Assembly (NCBI RefSeq): GCF_000349325.1
Contig: NC_020504.1
Coordinates: forward strand, 6,110,053 to 6,174,052
DNA length: 64,000 nucleotides
Source of the DNA: Streptomyces davaonensis JCM 4913
GTDB taxonomy: Bacteria > Actinomycetota > Actinomycetes > Streptomycetales > Streptomycetaceae
Direction of reading: 5' to 3'
Positions 45,301-51,975 of this stretch are shown here, piece after piece. The notes beneath the pieces are model-generated. The model did not search any database, was not told the DNA's origin, and worked only from the letters and a program-made list of their open reading frames with translations. Both the position numbers and the translations under genes were made by a program. Within the stretch, counting starts at the first letter, position 1. The number at the start of each line of letters is the position of its first letter.

Positions 45301-46454
45301 GGCGCCAGCGCCGCCAACTGCGGGTAGAAGTCGTCCCGCATGATCAGGATTACGGTGATCTTCGTGTAGGCATCCGCCGCGGAGGTGACCTCGTCGATGG
45401 CCTCCAGCAGCTTCCGCAGCCGCCCGTTGGTGCTCTGCACCAGCAGTTCCTCGAACTGGTCGATGACCAGCAGCACCCGTTGGAAGCCCGGTTCAGCCGC
45501 CAGTCTCGCGTTCACCGCCGCCGTGATGCCCTCGGCTCCCGCGCCGGGCAGGCCCGCCCGCTCGATCTCCGCGAGCATGTCCTGCCGGGGCCGGGCCAGC
45601 ACCGGCAGCCACCGGTCGCTGCCCGGCAGCGCGCCGTCCGCCAGTTTGCGCAGCACGCCCGCCTGAATCAGCGACGACTTGCCCGAGCCGGAGGGTCCGA
45701 GCAGCAAGGTCAGGCGGCGCTGTTCGGCCAGGTTCGCCAGCACCTGTCGTACCGCCTCCGAACGGCCCTGGAACCACTGGGCGTGCTCGGCGCTGAACGG
45801 CTCAAGACCCCGGTACGGGCACACATCGCGCTCGGCCAGCTCCGGCAGGATCTCCCGCAGGACCTCGGTGGGGGTCGCGTACGCGATGTTCAGGCCACGT
45901 AGGTTCGCGTCGGCTCCCGTGATCGCGGTGACCATGCCGACGACCAGGCCGTTCTTCTCGTCGAGAACGGGCCCGCCGCTGAACCCGGTGGTCAGGTCGT
46001 TGGCGTCGGTCAGCTGCAGCAGCGGCCCCCGGCCATCCGAGGCCGGCAGCAGATCGGCGACCTTCCCGACGCCCCAGTGCCCCTCCAGCGGCGCCTGGGC
46101 GGGGAAGCCGAACGAGCGCACCTCGTGGCTCCCGCGGCCCTCCGCGGAGCCGAGCGGCAGGACGCGCGCCCCGGCCGGCAGTGCGGGCAGCCTGATGAAG
46201 GCCACGTCTTCGGCTTCGGAGGCCCGCCACACATCGGCCAGGACGGTTCCCTCGAGCCCGTCTGCGCCCACCACGCGCGGGAAGGCCAGCCCTACCGACG
46301 CCCCCGGACCGAACCCGGCCACCTCGACGACATGCGCACATGTGACGACCAGGTCCTCGGCCACCAGGAATCCCGTGCCCGCCACCCGGCCGTCAGGGGC
46401 GAGGATCTGGGCCACCGCCATCGGCAGGTCGGACGCGAGGCCGTCTCCGTTCAC
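42369..46454 (-). CDS. Trypsin-STAND NTPase-WD40 fusion protein
   Basis: 1361 residues from the GTG at 46454, which overlaps the stop of the upstream Trypco1-like gene (GTGA). Residues 1-205: trypsin-fold protease with full triad, His in VTCAHVVEV, Asp in DVAFIRLP, Ser in TGFSGGPVLD. About 208-660: STAND-type ATPase, Walker A LGPSGSGKSSLIQ, Walker B VLLVIDQFEELL. About 665-690: one membrane helix (VIGVLSGLLVLALLAVAGAV). About 748-1330: 14 WD40 repeats, two seven-bladed propellers. Likely a stimulus-triggered protease of the biological-conflict class. GC looks lower than neighbours by eye. Trigger and target unknown. Confidence 0.9.
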   Translation of the reverse strand: MNGDGLASDLPMAVAQILAPDGRVAGTGFLVAEDLVVTCAHVVEVAGFGPGASVGLAFPRVVGADGLEGTVLADVWRASEAEDVAFIRLPALPAGARVLPLGSAEGRGSHEVRSFGFPAQAPLEGHWGVGKVADLLPASDGRGPLLQLTDANDLTTGFSGGPVLDEKNGLVVGMVTAITGADANLRGLNIAYATPTEVLREILPELAERDVCPYRGLEPFSAEHAQWFQGRSEAVRQVLANLAEQRRLTLLLGPSGSGKSSLIQAGVLRKLADGALPGSDRWLPVLARPRQDMLAEIERAGLPGAGAEGITAAVNARLAAEPGFQRVLLVIDQFEELLVQSTNGRLRKLLEAIDEVTSAADAYTKITVILIMRDDFYPQLAALAPKLLDAAMPGLLNVPGTLTNEDLHDIIVLPAEDVGLRLQPGLPDRIIDDVLNITPEAAITRQAPVTVLPLLEMTLQQLWERRKDGYLTHEAYSRIGEVSGSVTTWCDNALDELSPEQQVIARRALTSLVHPVDPRHSVTGVRTQVPLDELRVLAADPGDKDERANVDAVIAALARRRIITTLRTPPRPGAPPSEPVAELIHEALIRDWSALKKWVDQDTRFNEWLNRTRERQSRWDLLEGAALAEGLELSEQRRLPSDIAEFLKASQDRQRAAVRRSRVVIGVLSGLLVLALLAVAGAVWEWIRVGNAKERALSRELAAQSNELLSTDPELAALLAVKAFQSSDTSEAIDSLSSAAALPTHRRFSWHDDEVRAVAYSPKGSYFASVGADQSVHLRDARTMKTLRRLPMHDNALNSVAFSRDGGLVATAGADELVRLWNTGTGRHHKTLHGHSDQVRAVAFHPKEDIIATAGDDNVVHLWNTATGEHLRTLEGHKSHVRTVAFHPEGGILATGGDDNTVRLWSTSDGTPLETLKEHKQSVTSVAFSPDGSMFASADGYDAHLRDPATGESSSVLSDYAHLVAFSPDSKTFATASDRFVQLWDTSTGAPRMTLAGHANTVLGLAFSQNSRALATAGRDKTVRMWDATAGNDRTTLKGNTSSVFWLAFSPDSKTIASAGADNSARLWNSATGKPGRKLSKHSREVYAIAFHPNGDTVATGSEDKTVRLWNIHTGTSRPPLKDHSFPVLSAAFSHDGKTLATADRDGALLLRDANTGKAGPPIRAHSEAVLDMAFSPDDRLLATAGGDSTAKLWDRRGKFLTALSGHDYAVNSVAFSPDGEMIATASGDGTVLLWNADTGRSIAALTEHAGGVNAVAFHPDGKTLATGSDDGTVRVWDVATHKPRRSILASLSGVNHLVYSPDGHVLATAGVDGTVRQWEVDRSPEPQRDIEHICRTFNRDLTTDEARAYLHDGSDASVCP
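42480..44215 (-). repeat. Array of 14 WD40-coding repeats (about 126 bp each)
   Basis: Fourteen units of about 42 codons run from HDDEVRAVAYSP to VNHLVYSPDGHVLATAG, each with an N-terminal His and V-x-x-V/L-A-F/Y-S-P core and a terminal L-W/R-D/N. Unit 5 lacks the usual Asp-Gly-Thr and unit 6 is shortened. Fourteen equals two seven-bladed propellers. Confidence 0.85.
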
Positions 46455-46789
46455 GGGGCGCCACCCCCGTCGGCGCCTTCGTTCTTCCAGGCCACCGTCA
46501 CCTTCAGATGGCACCCGGCCTGGCTCTTGGTGATCACGGCTCCGGCCTCGAACGCGAGGTCGACGCCGAACTCGACGGTGATCTCGTCGGGGCGGGCCCT
46601 GCGCAGCGACGCGAGGGCGGCCCGGGCGGTCTCCGTGACCGGCTCCAGGGCGCTTTCCAGGGTGCCGGGAAGCTGGCGCACGGTGTCGCCGATGCGGCCG
46701 GCCTTCACCGGCCCCGCGTCCGGCGGGCCCGGTTCCTCGACCAGCAGCCAGCCTCCGCCTTCCAGCGGTATCCGAGTCAGAGGTGTCAC
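46451..46789 (-). CDS. Trypsin-co-occurring domain (Trypco1-like) protein
   Basis: 112 residues: TRIPLEGGGWLLVEEP at the start and DEITVEFGVDLAFEAGAVITKSQAGCHLKVTVAWKNEG at the end. This is the small CU044_2847/Trypco1 type family that is typically encoded beside trypsin-like proteases of conflict systems. Its stop overlaps the GTG start of the trypsin-STAND gene, so the two are translationally coupled. Cytoplasmic, beta-rich. It probably binds or regulates the trypsin domain; this role is inferred from co-occurrence only. A GGCATATGCC palindrome at 46811-46820 lies in its promoter region. Confidence 0.8.
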   Translation of the reverse strand: MTPLTRIPLEGGGWLLVEEPGPPDAGPVKAGRIGDTVRQLPGTLESALEPVTETARAALASLRRARPDEITVEFGVDLAFEAGAVITKSQAGCHLKVTVAWKNEGADGGGAP

Positions 46790-46828
46790 AACGCCACTCT
46801 CCGGGCCACTGGCATATGCCGCATGCCG

Positions 46829-46882
46829 GGTGGGCCGTCCGGGCGCCCGTCATCCGCTCACACCGGACGGGCGCAGCCCACC
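46829..46882 (-). terminator. Nested hairpin at the end of the lipoprotein gene
   Basis: Outer 7-nt arms GGTGGGC/GCCCACC surround inner 9-nt arms GCGCCCGTC/GACGGGCGC. The right arms lie within the last codons of the lipoprotein gene (stop at 46858). Likely its terminator, upstream of the Trypco1-STAND promoter. Confidence 0.5.
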
Positions 46883-47484
46883 GGACGCTCGCCGCCCAAC
46901 TGGACGTACAGCGCCGTCGACACCGGGCACTCGGTCCGCTTCGCGACCGCCTTCACCACCTTGTACTGCGGTTTCTTCGCCGCCTTGCCGTCGCAGGACG
47001 TCTCGCGGACCTGGCGGCCGCCGGAGTTGTAGACGCAGTCCCCGACGATCGTGCGGGGGCCGCCGCCGGAGCCCGGGTCGCCGGGGTGCGGCGGGGCGAG
47101 GTTGCGCATGCAGGCGTAGCCCTGGGGGACCGCGCCGTCGCCGTCCTCGTCCGAGGGGCTCTGTTCGCTGATGTGCAGCACGAAGTCGGTGGTGCCGGGA
47201 CAGGGCGGGCCGTCACCGACGGCGCCGTCGAAGCGGGCCACCACCCGGGCCGCGGCCCGTTCCCCGCCGCACGGCACCTCGGTGAAACTGGTCGTCCCGA
47301 AGGAACTGCACTCGTCCACCGCCAGGAACACCGTGCCGTACCCCGAGATTGGCCCGTTCCGGGTCGGTGACGCCGGGGCGTTCTCGCCCAGGCGGGCCTC
47401 CTCGTCCCCGGTTCCCCCCGACTGGCACCCCGTGACCAGCACGGCCGCCAGCAGCACCGCCCCCACGGCATGTCTCCCACGCAT
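46858..47484 (-). CDS. Lipoprotein of unknown function, cysteine-rich
   Basis: 208 residues from the ATG at 47484 with GGGGGAG nearby. Signal MRGRHAVGAVLLAAVLVTGCQSGG with lipobox VTGC. Mature part contains seven further cysteines (VDECSSFG, EVPCGGE, GPPCPGT, GYACMRN, GDCVYNS, ETSCDGK, RTECPVS) and one near the end, suggesting several disulphides. Similar regions GYGTVFLAVDECSSFG and KKPQYKVVKAV hint at a repeated unit seen in Streptomyces surface lipoproteins. Function unknown. Confidence 0.72.
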   Translation of the reverse strand: MRGRHAVGAVLLAAVLVTGCQSGGTGDEEARLGENAPASPTRNGPISGYGTVFLAVDECSSFGTTSFTEVPCGGERAAARVVARFDGAVGDGPPCPGTTDFVLHISEQSPSDEDGDGAVPQGYACMRNLAPPHPGDPGSGGGPRTIVGDCVYNSGGRQVRETSCDGKAAKKPQYKVVKAVAKRTECPVSTALYVQLGGERPVGCARPV

Positions 47485-47601
47485 CGCACTCCCCCCACTT
47501 CCCCCGGGTCCAGCGTGGCCCGCCGCGGCGGGCGCACGCCAGACATACGGGGTGCTTTGGGCCCGTTTGGGGTCGTGCGCCGGGGTCGTGGCGTATCGGC
47601 G

Positions 47602-49392
47602 CTACGTCGGATACGACAGCCCGTGTCCCACCGGATAGAGCACCCGGCTCGGATCGTCGGCCCGCTGCACCGGCACCGGCAGCTGTCCACTCGGGTTCAC
47701 CGCGCCGGCGATCACCCGGGCCGCCGCCCGCAGTTCGACGTCGGTCCAGGAGTAGCAGGCCAGCAGGGCCTTCACGGAGGGCAGGTGGGCGGCGTCGTAG
47801 GGGTTGCGGATCGCCACCGCGACCACCGGTTTCCCGGTCGCGAGGAGCTGGGCGACCAGCGTCTTCTGGCTGCTCGTCGCCGTCACGTTGTACGTCCCCA
47901 CCACCACCGCGTCCGCGTCCCCCGCCGCCGTCACCGCCCGCGCGATGGTCGCCGCCGAGGGTGCCGTGCCGGTGGACAGCGCGGTCGCCGTGAAGCCCAG
48001 TTCGGTGAGGGCGCCCGCGAGGACACCGGTCGGCGGGCCCGTGGTGCCGGACGGGGAGGCCGGGTCGGCGCCGACCACCAGGAGCTTCGGGTGATCGGTG
48101 GCGGCCAGCGGCAGCAGTGCGCCCTCGTTGACCAGCAGGGTCGTCGTGCGGCCCGCGATGCGGTCGGCCGCCGCCAGATGGTCCGGGATGCCGACCGTGC
48201 GGTCCACGCCCTGGTGGCTGACGTAGGGGCTGTTGAAGAGCCCCAGCTTCGCCTTCAGGCGCAGCACCCGCAGGATCGACTCCTCCAGCCGCGCCTCGGT
48301 CAGCTCGCCGTCCCGCACCGCCTTCACCACGGCGTTCCAGGCGACGTCCAGGTTCGGCGGGTTGAGCAGCTGGTCCACGCCCGCCTTCAGCGCGAGAACC
48401 GGGACCCGGTCGTCCCCGTACTTGGTGCGGACGCCCTCCATGCCGAGGGAGTCGGTGACCACGACCCCGTCGTAGCCGAGTTCCTCGCGCAGGATGCCGG
48501 TGAGGATCGGGCGGGAGAGGGTGGCCGGGTCGCCGGAGTCGTCGAGCGCCGGGACCATGATGTGCGCGGTCATGATCGAGTCGATGCCCGCCTCGATCGC
48601 CGCCCGGAAGGGGGGCGCGTCCAACTGGTCCCACTGGGCCCGGGTGTGGGTGATGACCGGGAAGCCGTAGTGGCTGTCCACGGCCGTGTCGCCGTGCCCG
48701 GGGAAGTGCTTGGCGGTCGCCGCGACCGACGAGCGCTGGTAGCCCCCGACCTCGGCGGCGACCATACGGGACACCGCGCCCGGGTCGGAGCCGAAGGAGC
48801 GCACCCCGATGACCGGGTTGGCGGGGTTGACGTTCACATCGGCGACGGGGGAGTAGTTCTGCCGGATGCCCAGCGCGCGCAGTTCCTTCCCGGCGATCCG
48901 GCCGAGGGCGCGGGCGTCGGTGCGCGAGCCGCTCGCGCCGATGGCCATCGCGCCGGGGAAGAGGGTGGCGGGCTCGCCCACGCGAGCGACTATGCCGTGC
49001 TCCTGGTCGGTGGAGACGAGCACCGGCAGCCCGCGCGGAAGCTCCAGGGACGCCTTCTGGATGCCGTTGGAGAGGTCCGCGATCTGGTGCGGGTCACGGG
49101 TGTTGTGCGCCCAGGCGAAGTAGATGATGCCGCCCACGCGGTACTTGGCGAGCAGCTCGGCCGCCGTGCGGACGCCGATCTCCTTGAGGTTGGCGTCGAC
49201 GTCGGCCTGGTCGGGGGCGGTGGCGGAGTGGCCGTAGACCCGCATCACGAAGAGCTGGCCGACCTTCTCCTCAAGGGTCATGCGGGAGATGAGGGAGCGG
49301 AGCTTCTTGTCGTCGGCGTAGGCGGTCCCGCCCACCGCGAGGGTGGCGGCTGCTCCCGCGGTCGCGGCGAGGACGGTGCGTCTGGAGGGCAC
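47602..49392 (-). CDS. Secreted GH3 beta-N-acetylhexosaminidase
   Basis: 596 residues. Tat-type signal PSRRTVLAATAGAAATLAVGGTAYA. GH3 catalytic barrel with PVLVSTDQEHG, the NagZ-type general-acid loop VAATAKHFPGHGDTAVDSH and the nucleophile region YDGVVVTDSLGMEG, followed by a GH3 C-terminal domain (TTTLLVNEGALLPL, ADAVVVGTYNVTAT). Expected to release N-acetylglucosamine from peptidoglycan or chitin fragments outside the cell. The upstream 379-bp region contains operator-like inverted repeats. Confidence 0.9.
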   Translation of the reverse strand: MPSRRTVLAATAGAAATLAVGGTAYADDKKLRSLISRMTLEEKVGQLFVMRVYGHSATAPDQADVDANLKEIGVRTAAELLAKYRVGGIIYFAWAHNTRDPHQIADLSNGIQKASLELPRGLPVLVSTDQEHGIVARVGEPATLFPGAMAIGASGSRTDARALGRIAGKELRALGIRQNYSPVADVNVNPANPVIGVRSFGSDPGAVSRMVAAEVGGYQRSSVAATAKHFPGHGDTAVDSHYGFPVITHTRAQWDQLDAPPFRAAIEAGIDSIMTAHIMVPALDDSGDPATLSRPILTGILREELGYDGVVVTDSLGMEGVRTKYGDDRVPVLALKAGVDQLLNPPNLDVAWNAVVKAVRDGELTEARLEESILRVLRLKAKLGLFNSPYVSHQGVDRTVGIPDHLAAADRIAGRTTTLLVNEGALLPLAATDHPKLLVVGADPASPSGTTGPPTGVLAGALTELGFTATALSTGTAPSAATIARAVTAAGDADAVVVGTYNVTATSSQKTLVAQLLATGKPVVAVAIRNPYDAAHLPSVKALLACYSWTDVELRAAARVIAGAVNPSGQLPVPVQRADDPSRVLYPVGHGLSYPT

Positions 49393-49447
49393 GTGCGCTC
49401 CTTCCGGAGATGATCCGCTGAAGAGGCTTCAGAGGGGTTCCGCTGAA

Positions 49448-49486
49448 AGAAACTTCCGAGGAGTCAGCAATATCCGGGAAGTTTCT
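49448..49486. promoter_or_regulatory. Inverted-repeat operator pair upstream of GH3 gene
   Basis: AGAAACTTCC and GGAAGTTTCT are perfect inverted copies separated by 19 nt, centres 29 bp apart, 56 bp before the GH3 start. Each half resembles the GAAAnTTTC core bound by LacI-type sugar regulators in Streptomyces, though not perfectly. Confidence 0.5.
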
Positions 49487-49531
49487 GCCAGTCAAGAGAG
49501 CGCACAGGCCTGTGTCCTGAGAGGTGGGGGT

Positions 49532-49571
49532 CCGCCATCGGCGCTGTTGGAGGGGGGCGCGCCGATGGCGG
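49532..49571 (-). terminator. 13-bp perfect hairpin in LysE-GH3 gap
   Basis: Arms CCGCCATCGGCGC and GCGCCGATGGCGG pair perfectly with a 14-nt loop. It lies about 200 bp beyond the LysE gene stop. A further stem at 49686-49705 (CGGG-TT-CCCG core, nine pairs with one G.U) is nearer the LysE stop. Confidence 0.5.
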
Positions 49572-49771
49572 GGTGCTGTCGGCCGCGGCGCGGCGGAGAG
49601 GGTGGGTCAGCGTTCGCAGCCAGCAGCGAGGCCGACACCGCACCGTGGTGACTCTCCGACAGCTGCCGGTTGGACGGGCGGGGGTGGGGGCGGGTTCCCG
49701 CCTCCCCGTGGAATCCCCGTGGAATTCCTCAAGTCGGTGCGCGGGAGCCGGACGGGGCGACTGGGGCGCCG

Positions 49772-50419
49772 TCAATGCGCTTTCGCGGGTCCCGATGTGT
49801 CCACGGCCAGGGACACCGCGAGGCCGCCGAGCACGGTGCCCATGACGTACCGCTGGATCCGCAGCCAGCCGGGGCGGCGGGCCAGGAACACGGCGATGGT
49901 GCCGGCCGCCAGCACGATGGAGAGGTTGACCGTCACGGCGACCACGATCTGCACCGAGCCCAGCAGCAGCCCCTGGACCAGGACAGGGCCCGCCTGCGGA
50001 TCGATGAACTGCGGGATCAGGGACAGGTACATGATGGCGATCTTCGGGTTGAGCAGATTGGTCACCAGGCCCATCGTGAACAGCCGGCGCGGCGAGTCGG
50101 GCGGTACGTCCTTCGGCGCGAACACCGAGATCCCGCCCGGCTTCAGCGCGCTCCAGGCCAGCCAGCCGAGGTAGCAGGCGCCGGCCAGCTTCACGGCGAC
50201 GTACAGCTGGGGGACGGCGTAGAAGATGACCGACAGGCCGAGATTCGCGGCCGTCAGATAGACCAGGAAGCCGACCGCCACCCCGCCGAGGGAGATCACC
50301 CCGGCGCGTCTGCCCTGGGTGATGCTGCGGGAGACGAGGTAGAGCATGTTCGGTCCGGGGGTGAGCACCATGCCGAGGGCGATGACGAACACGCCGAGGA
50401 CTCCACTCGGTTCGACCAT
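49772..50419 (-). CDS. LysE-family amino acid/metabolite exporter
   Basis: 215 residues from the ATG at 50419, about six membrane helices. LysE/RhtB signature: GMVLTPGPNMLYLVSRSITQGRRAGVISLGGVAVGF, and the conserved LLNPKIAIMYLSLIPQFI. Exports amino acids or related small molecules by proton antiport. Divergent from the MocR-type regulator, a standard arrangement for control of such exporters, with inverted repeats between them. Confidence 0.9.
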   Translation of the reverse strand: MVEPSGVLGVFVIALGMVLTPGPNMLYLVSRSITQGRRAGVISLGGVAVGFLVYLTAANLGLSVIFYAVPQLYVAVKLAGACYLGWLAWSALKPGGISVFAPKDVPPDSPRRLFTMGLVTNLLNPKIAIMYLSLIPQFIDPQAGPVLVQGLLLGSVQIVVAVTVNLSIVLAAGTIAVFLARRPGWLRIQRYVMGTVLGGLAVSLAVDTSGPAKAH

Positions 50420-50452
50420 GGCGACTTCCCCCGTCTGTGCTGCGGCGAGCAA

Positions 50453-50511
50453 TGCACCGAGTCTAGGAAGAGATAATGCCTCGATGCAATGACGATATTG
50501 CTCTCGGTGCA
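50453..50511. promoter_or_regulatory. Inverted repeats between LysE and MocR genes
   Basis: Perfect 9-nt arms TGCACCGAG (50453-50461) and CTCGGTGCA (50503-50511) flank GCAAT...ATTGC (50486-50490, 50497-50501). They are a good candidate for the MocR operator in the 153-bp divergent region. Confidence 0.6.
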
Positions 50512-50572
50512 ATTCTGTGGTTGGGTGGGCGATCACCCAAGCCGAGGTTCGAAAGCCGAGGGGAGCGTTGTC

Positions 50573-51910
50573 GTGCGGGACTACCGGAGCGTCGCCGACG
50601 AGGTGGCCGCGGAGATCAGGTCCGGCGCCCTCAAGCCGGGCGACCGGCTCCCCCCGCAGCGCGCCTTCGCCCGGCGGTACGGCATCGCCAACTCCACCGC
50701 CACCCGCGTCTACCAGGAACTCGGCCGCCGCGGACTGACCGTCGGCGAGGTGGGCCGCGGCACCTTCGTGCGCGCCGCCGCCCCCACCGACGCGCCCGCG
50801 CTCGGCGAACCCGCCGGGAGCCGGATCGACCTGGAGTTCAACTACCCGGTCGTGCCCGAGCAGTCCGCGCTGCTCGCCGCGGGACTGGAGGGCCTGCTGC
50901 GCGCCGACGTCCTCCAGGACGCCCTGCGCCCGATCGGCCCGGCCGGTCGTCCCGCCGCCCGGGAGGCCGCCGCCGATCTGCTCACCCGGGGCGGCTGGCG
51001 CCCCGACCCGACGCGGGTGCTGTTCGCCGGGAACGGCCGCCAGGCGCTCTCCGCGGTCTTCGCCGCCCTGGTGCCGCCCGGCGCCCGGCTCGGCGTCGAG
51101 GAGCTGACGTACCCCGTGGTCAAGGCCATCGCCGGGCGACTGGGCATCACCCTGGTCCCGCTCGCCATGGACGACGACGGACTGGTTCCGGAAGCCGTCG
51201 AGGAGGCCCACCGGGCGGGCGGACTGCACGCCGTCTACGCGCAGCCGGTCGTCCACAACCCCCTGTCCCTGACGATGCCCGAGCCCCGAACGCACCGGCT
51301 GGCCGAGGTGCTGAGGCGCCTGGACCTCCCCCTGATCGAGGACACCATCTGGGCCTTCCTGCGCGACGAACTGCCCCCGCTGGCCGCGCTGGTGCCCGAG
51401 CGGACGGTCCTGGTCGACAGCCTCTCCAAGCGCATCGCCCCCGGGCTCTCCCTCGGTCTCGTCGTGGCCCCGGGACCCCTGCTCGACGACATCGCCGCCG
51501 CACTGCGCTCCGGGGGCTGGACCGCCCAGCACTTCAACGTGGAGGCCGCCGCCCGCTGGCAGCGCGAGGGCGTCGTACGCCGGCTGGTGCGGGCCAAGCA
51601 GCGGGACGCGGCCGTACGGCAGGAGATCGCGGCCCGCCGCCTGTCCGGCTTCGCCGTCCGCACGGACCCGCGCTCCTACCACTGCTGGTGGCGGCTCCCC
51701 CGCCCCTGGCGCGCCGACACCTTCGTCGCCGCGGCCGCCCGCTACGGCATCGGCGTCCCGCCCGCCGCCGCGTTCACCGTGGGCGACGCGCACGCCCCGA
51801 ACGCGATCCGCCTGGGCCTCGCCACCCCACGCACGGACACTCTCTCCACGGCCCTGGCAACCCTCGCCAGGCTGGCCCGCTCGGCTCCGGAGGACGTGGC
51901 GACGGACTGA
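50573..51910 (+). CDS. MocR-type GntR regulator with aminotransferase domain
   Basis: 445 residues from the GTG at 50573 with GGGGAG seven bases upstream. N-terminal GntR winged helix (SVADEVAAEIRSGALKPGDRLPPQRAFARRYGIANSTATRVYQEL, about 5-70) fused to a fold-type I PLP aminotransferase domain. The PLP lysine is in TVLVDSLSKRIAPGLSLGLVVAP. Uses PLP-bound amino compound as effector; no free transaminase activity is expected. Divergent from LysE, which it most likely controls. Confidence 0.9.
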   Translation: MRDYRSVADEVAAEIRSGALKPGDRLPPQRAFARRYGIANSTATRVYQELGRRGLTVGEVGRGTFVRAAAPTDAPALGEPAGSRIDLEFNYPVVPEQSALLAAGLEGLLRADVLQDALRPIGPAGRPAAREAAADLLTRGGWRPDPTRVLFAGNGRQALSAVFAALVPPGARLGVEELTYPVVKAIAGRLGITLVPLAMDDDGLVPEAVEEAHRAGGLHAVYAQPVVHNPLSLTMPEPRTHRLAEVLRRLDLPLIEDTIWAFLRDELPPLAALVPERTVLVDSLSKRIAPGLSLGLVVAPGPLLDDIAAALRSGGWTAQHFNVEAAARWQREGVVRRLVRAKQRDAAVRQEIAARRLSGFAVRTDPRSYHCWWRLPRPWRADTFVAAAARYGIGVPPAAAFTVGDAHAPNAIRLGLATPRTDTLSTALATLARLARSAPEDVATD

Positions 51911-51975
51911 CGATCCGGGGTCCATCTCGTGGACTTTCCGGCGCGGTGGCCCCGCGTCGGGCGATCATTGGGGCC

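Larger units (their letters stand above)
49393..49771. promoter_or_regulatory. 379-bp gene-free region rich in inverted repeats
   Basis: No convincing gene lies here. It contains 49418-49432 (CTGAAG-AGG-CTTCAG), 49448-49457 with 49477-49486 (AGAAACTTCC and GGAAGTTTCT), 49503-49514 (CACAGGCCTGTG) and a 13-bp hairpin at 49532-49571. There is also a hairpin at 49686-49705 and the tandem 11-mer CCCCGTGGAAT at 49704-49725. The left elements suit control of the GH3 gene, the right ones termination of the LysE gene. Confidence 0.6.

Noticed and set aside
49393..49771. Small ORFs and a DasR-type (ACTGGTCTAGACCACT-like) site in the GH3 upstream region
   Set aside because: No ORF has coding bias or a ribosome site, and no DasR consensus match was found.
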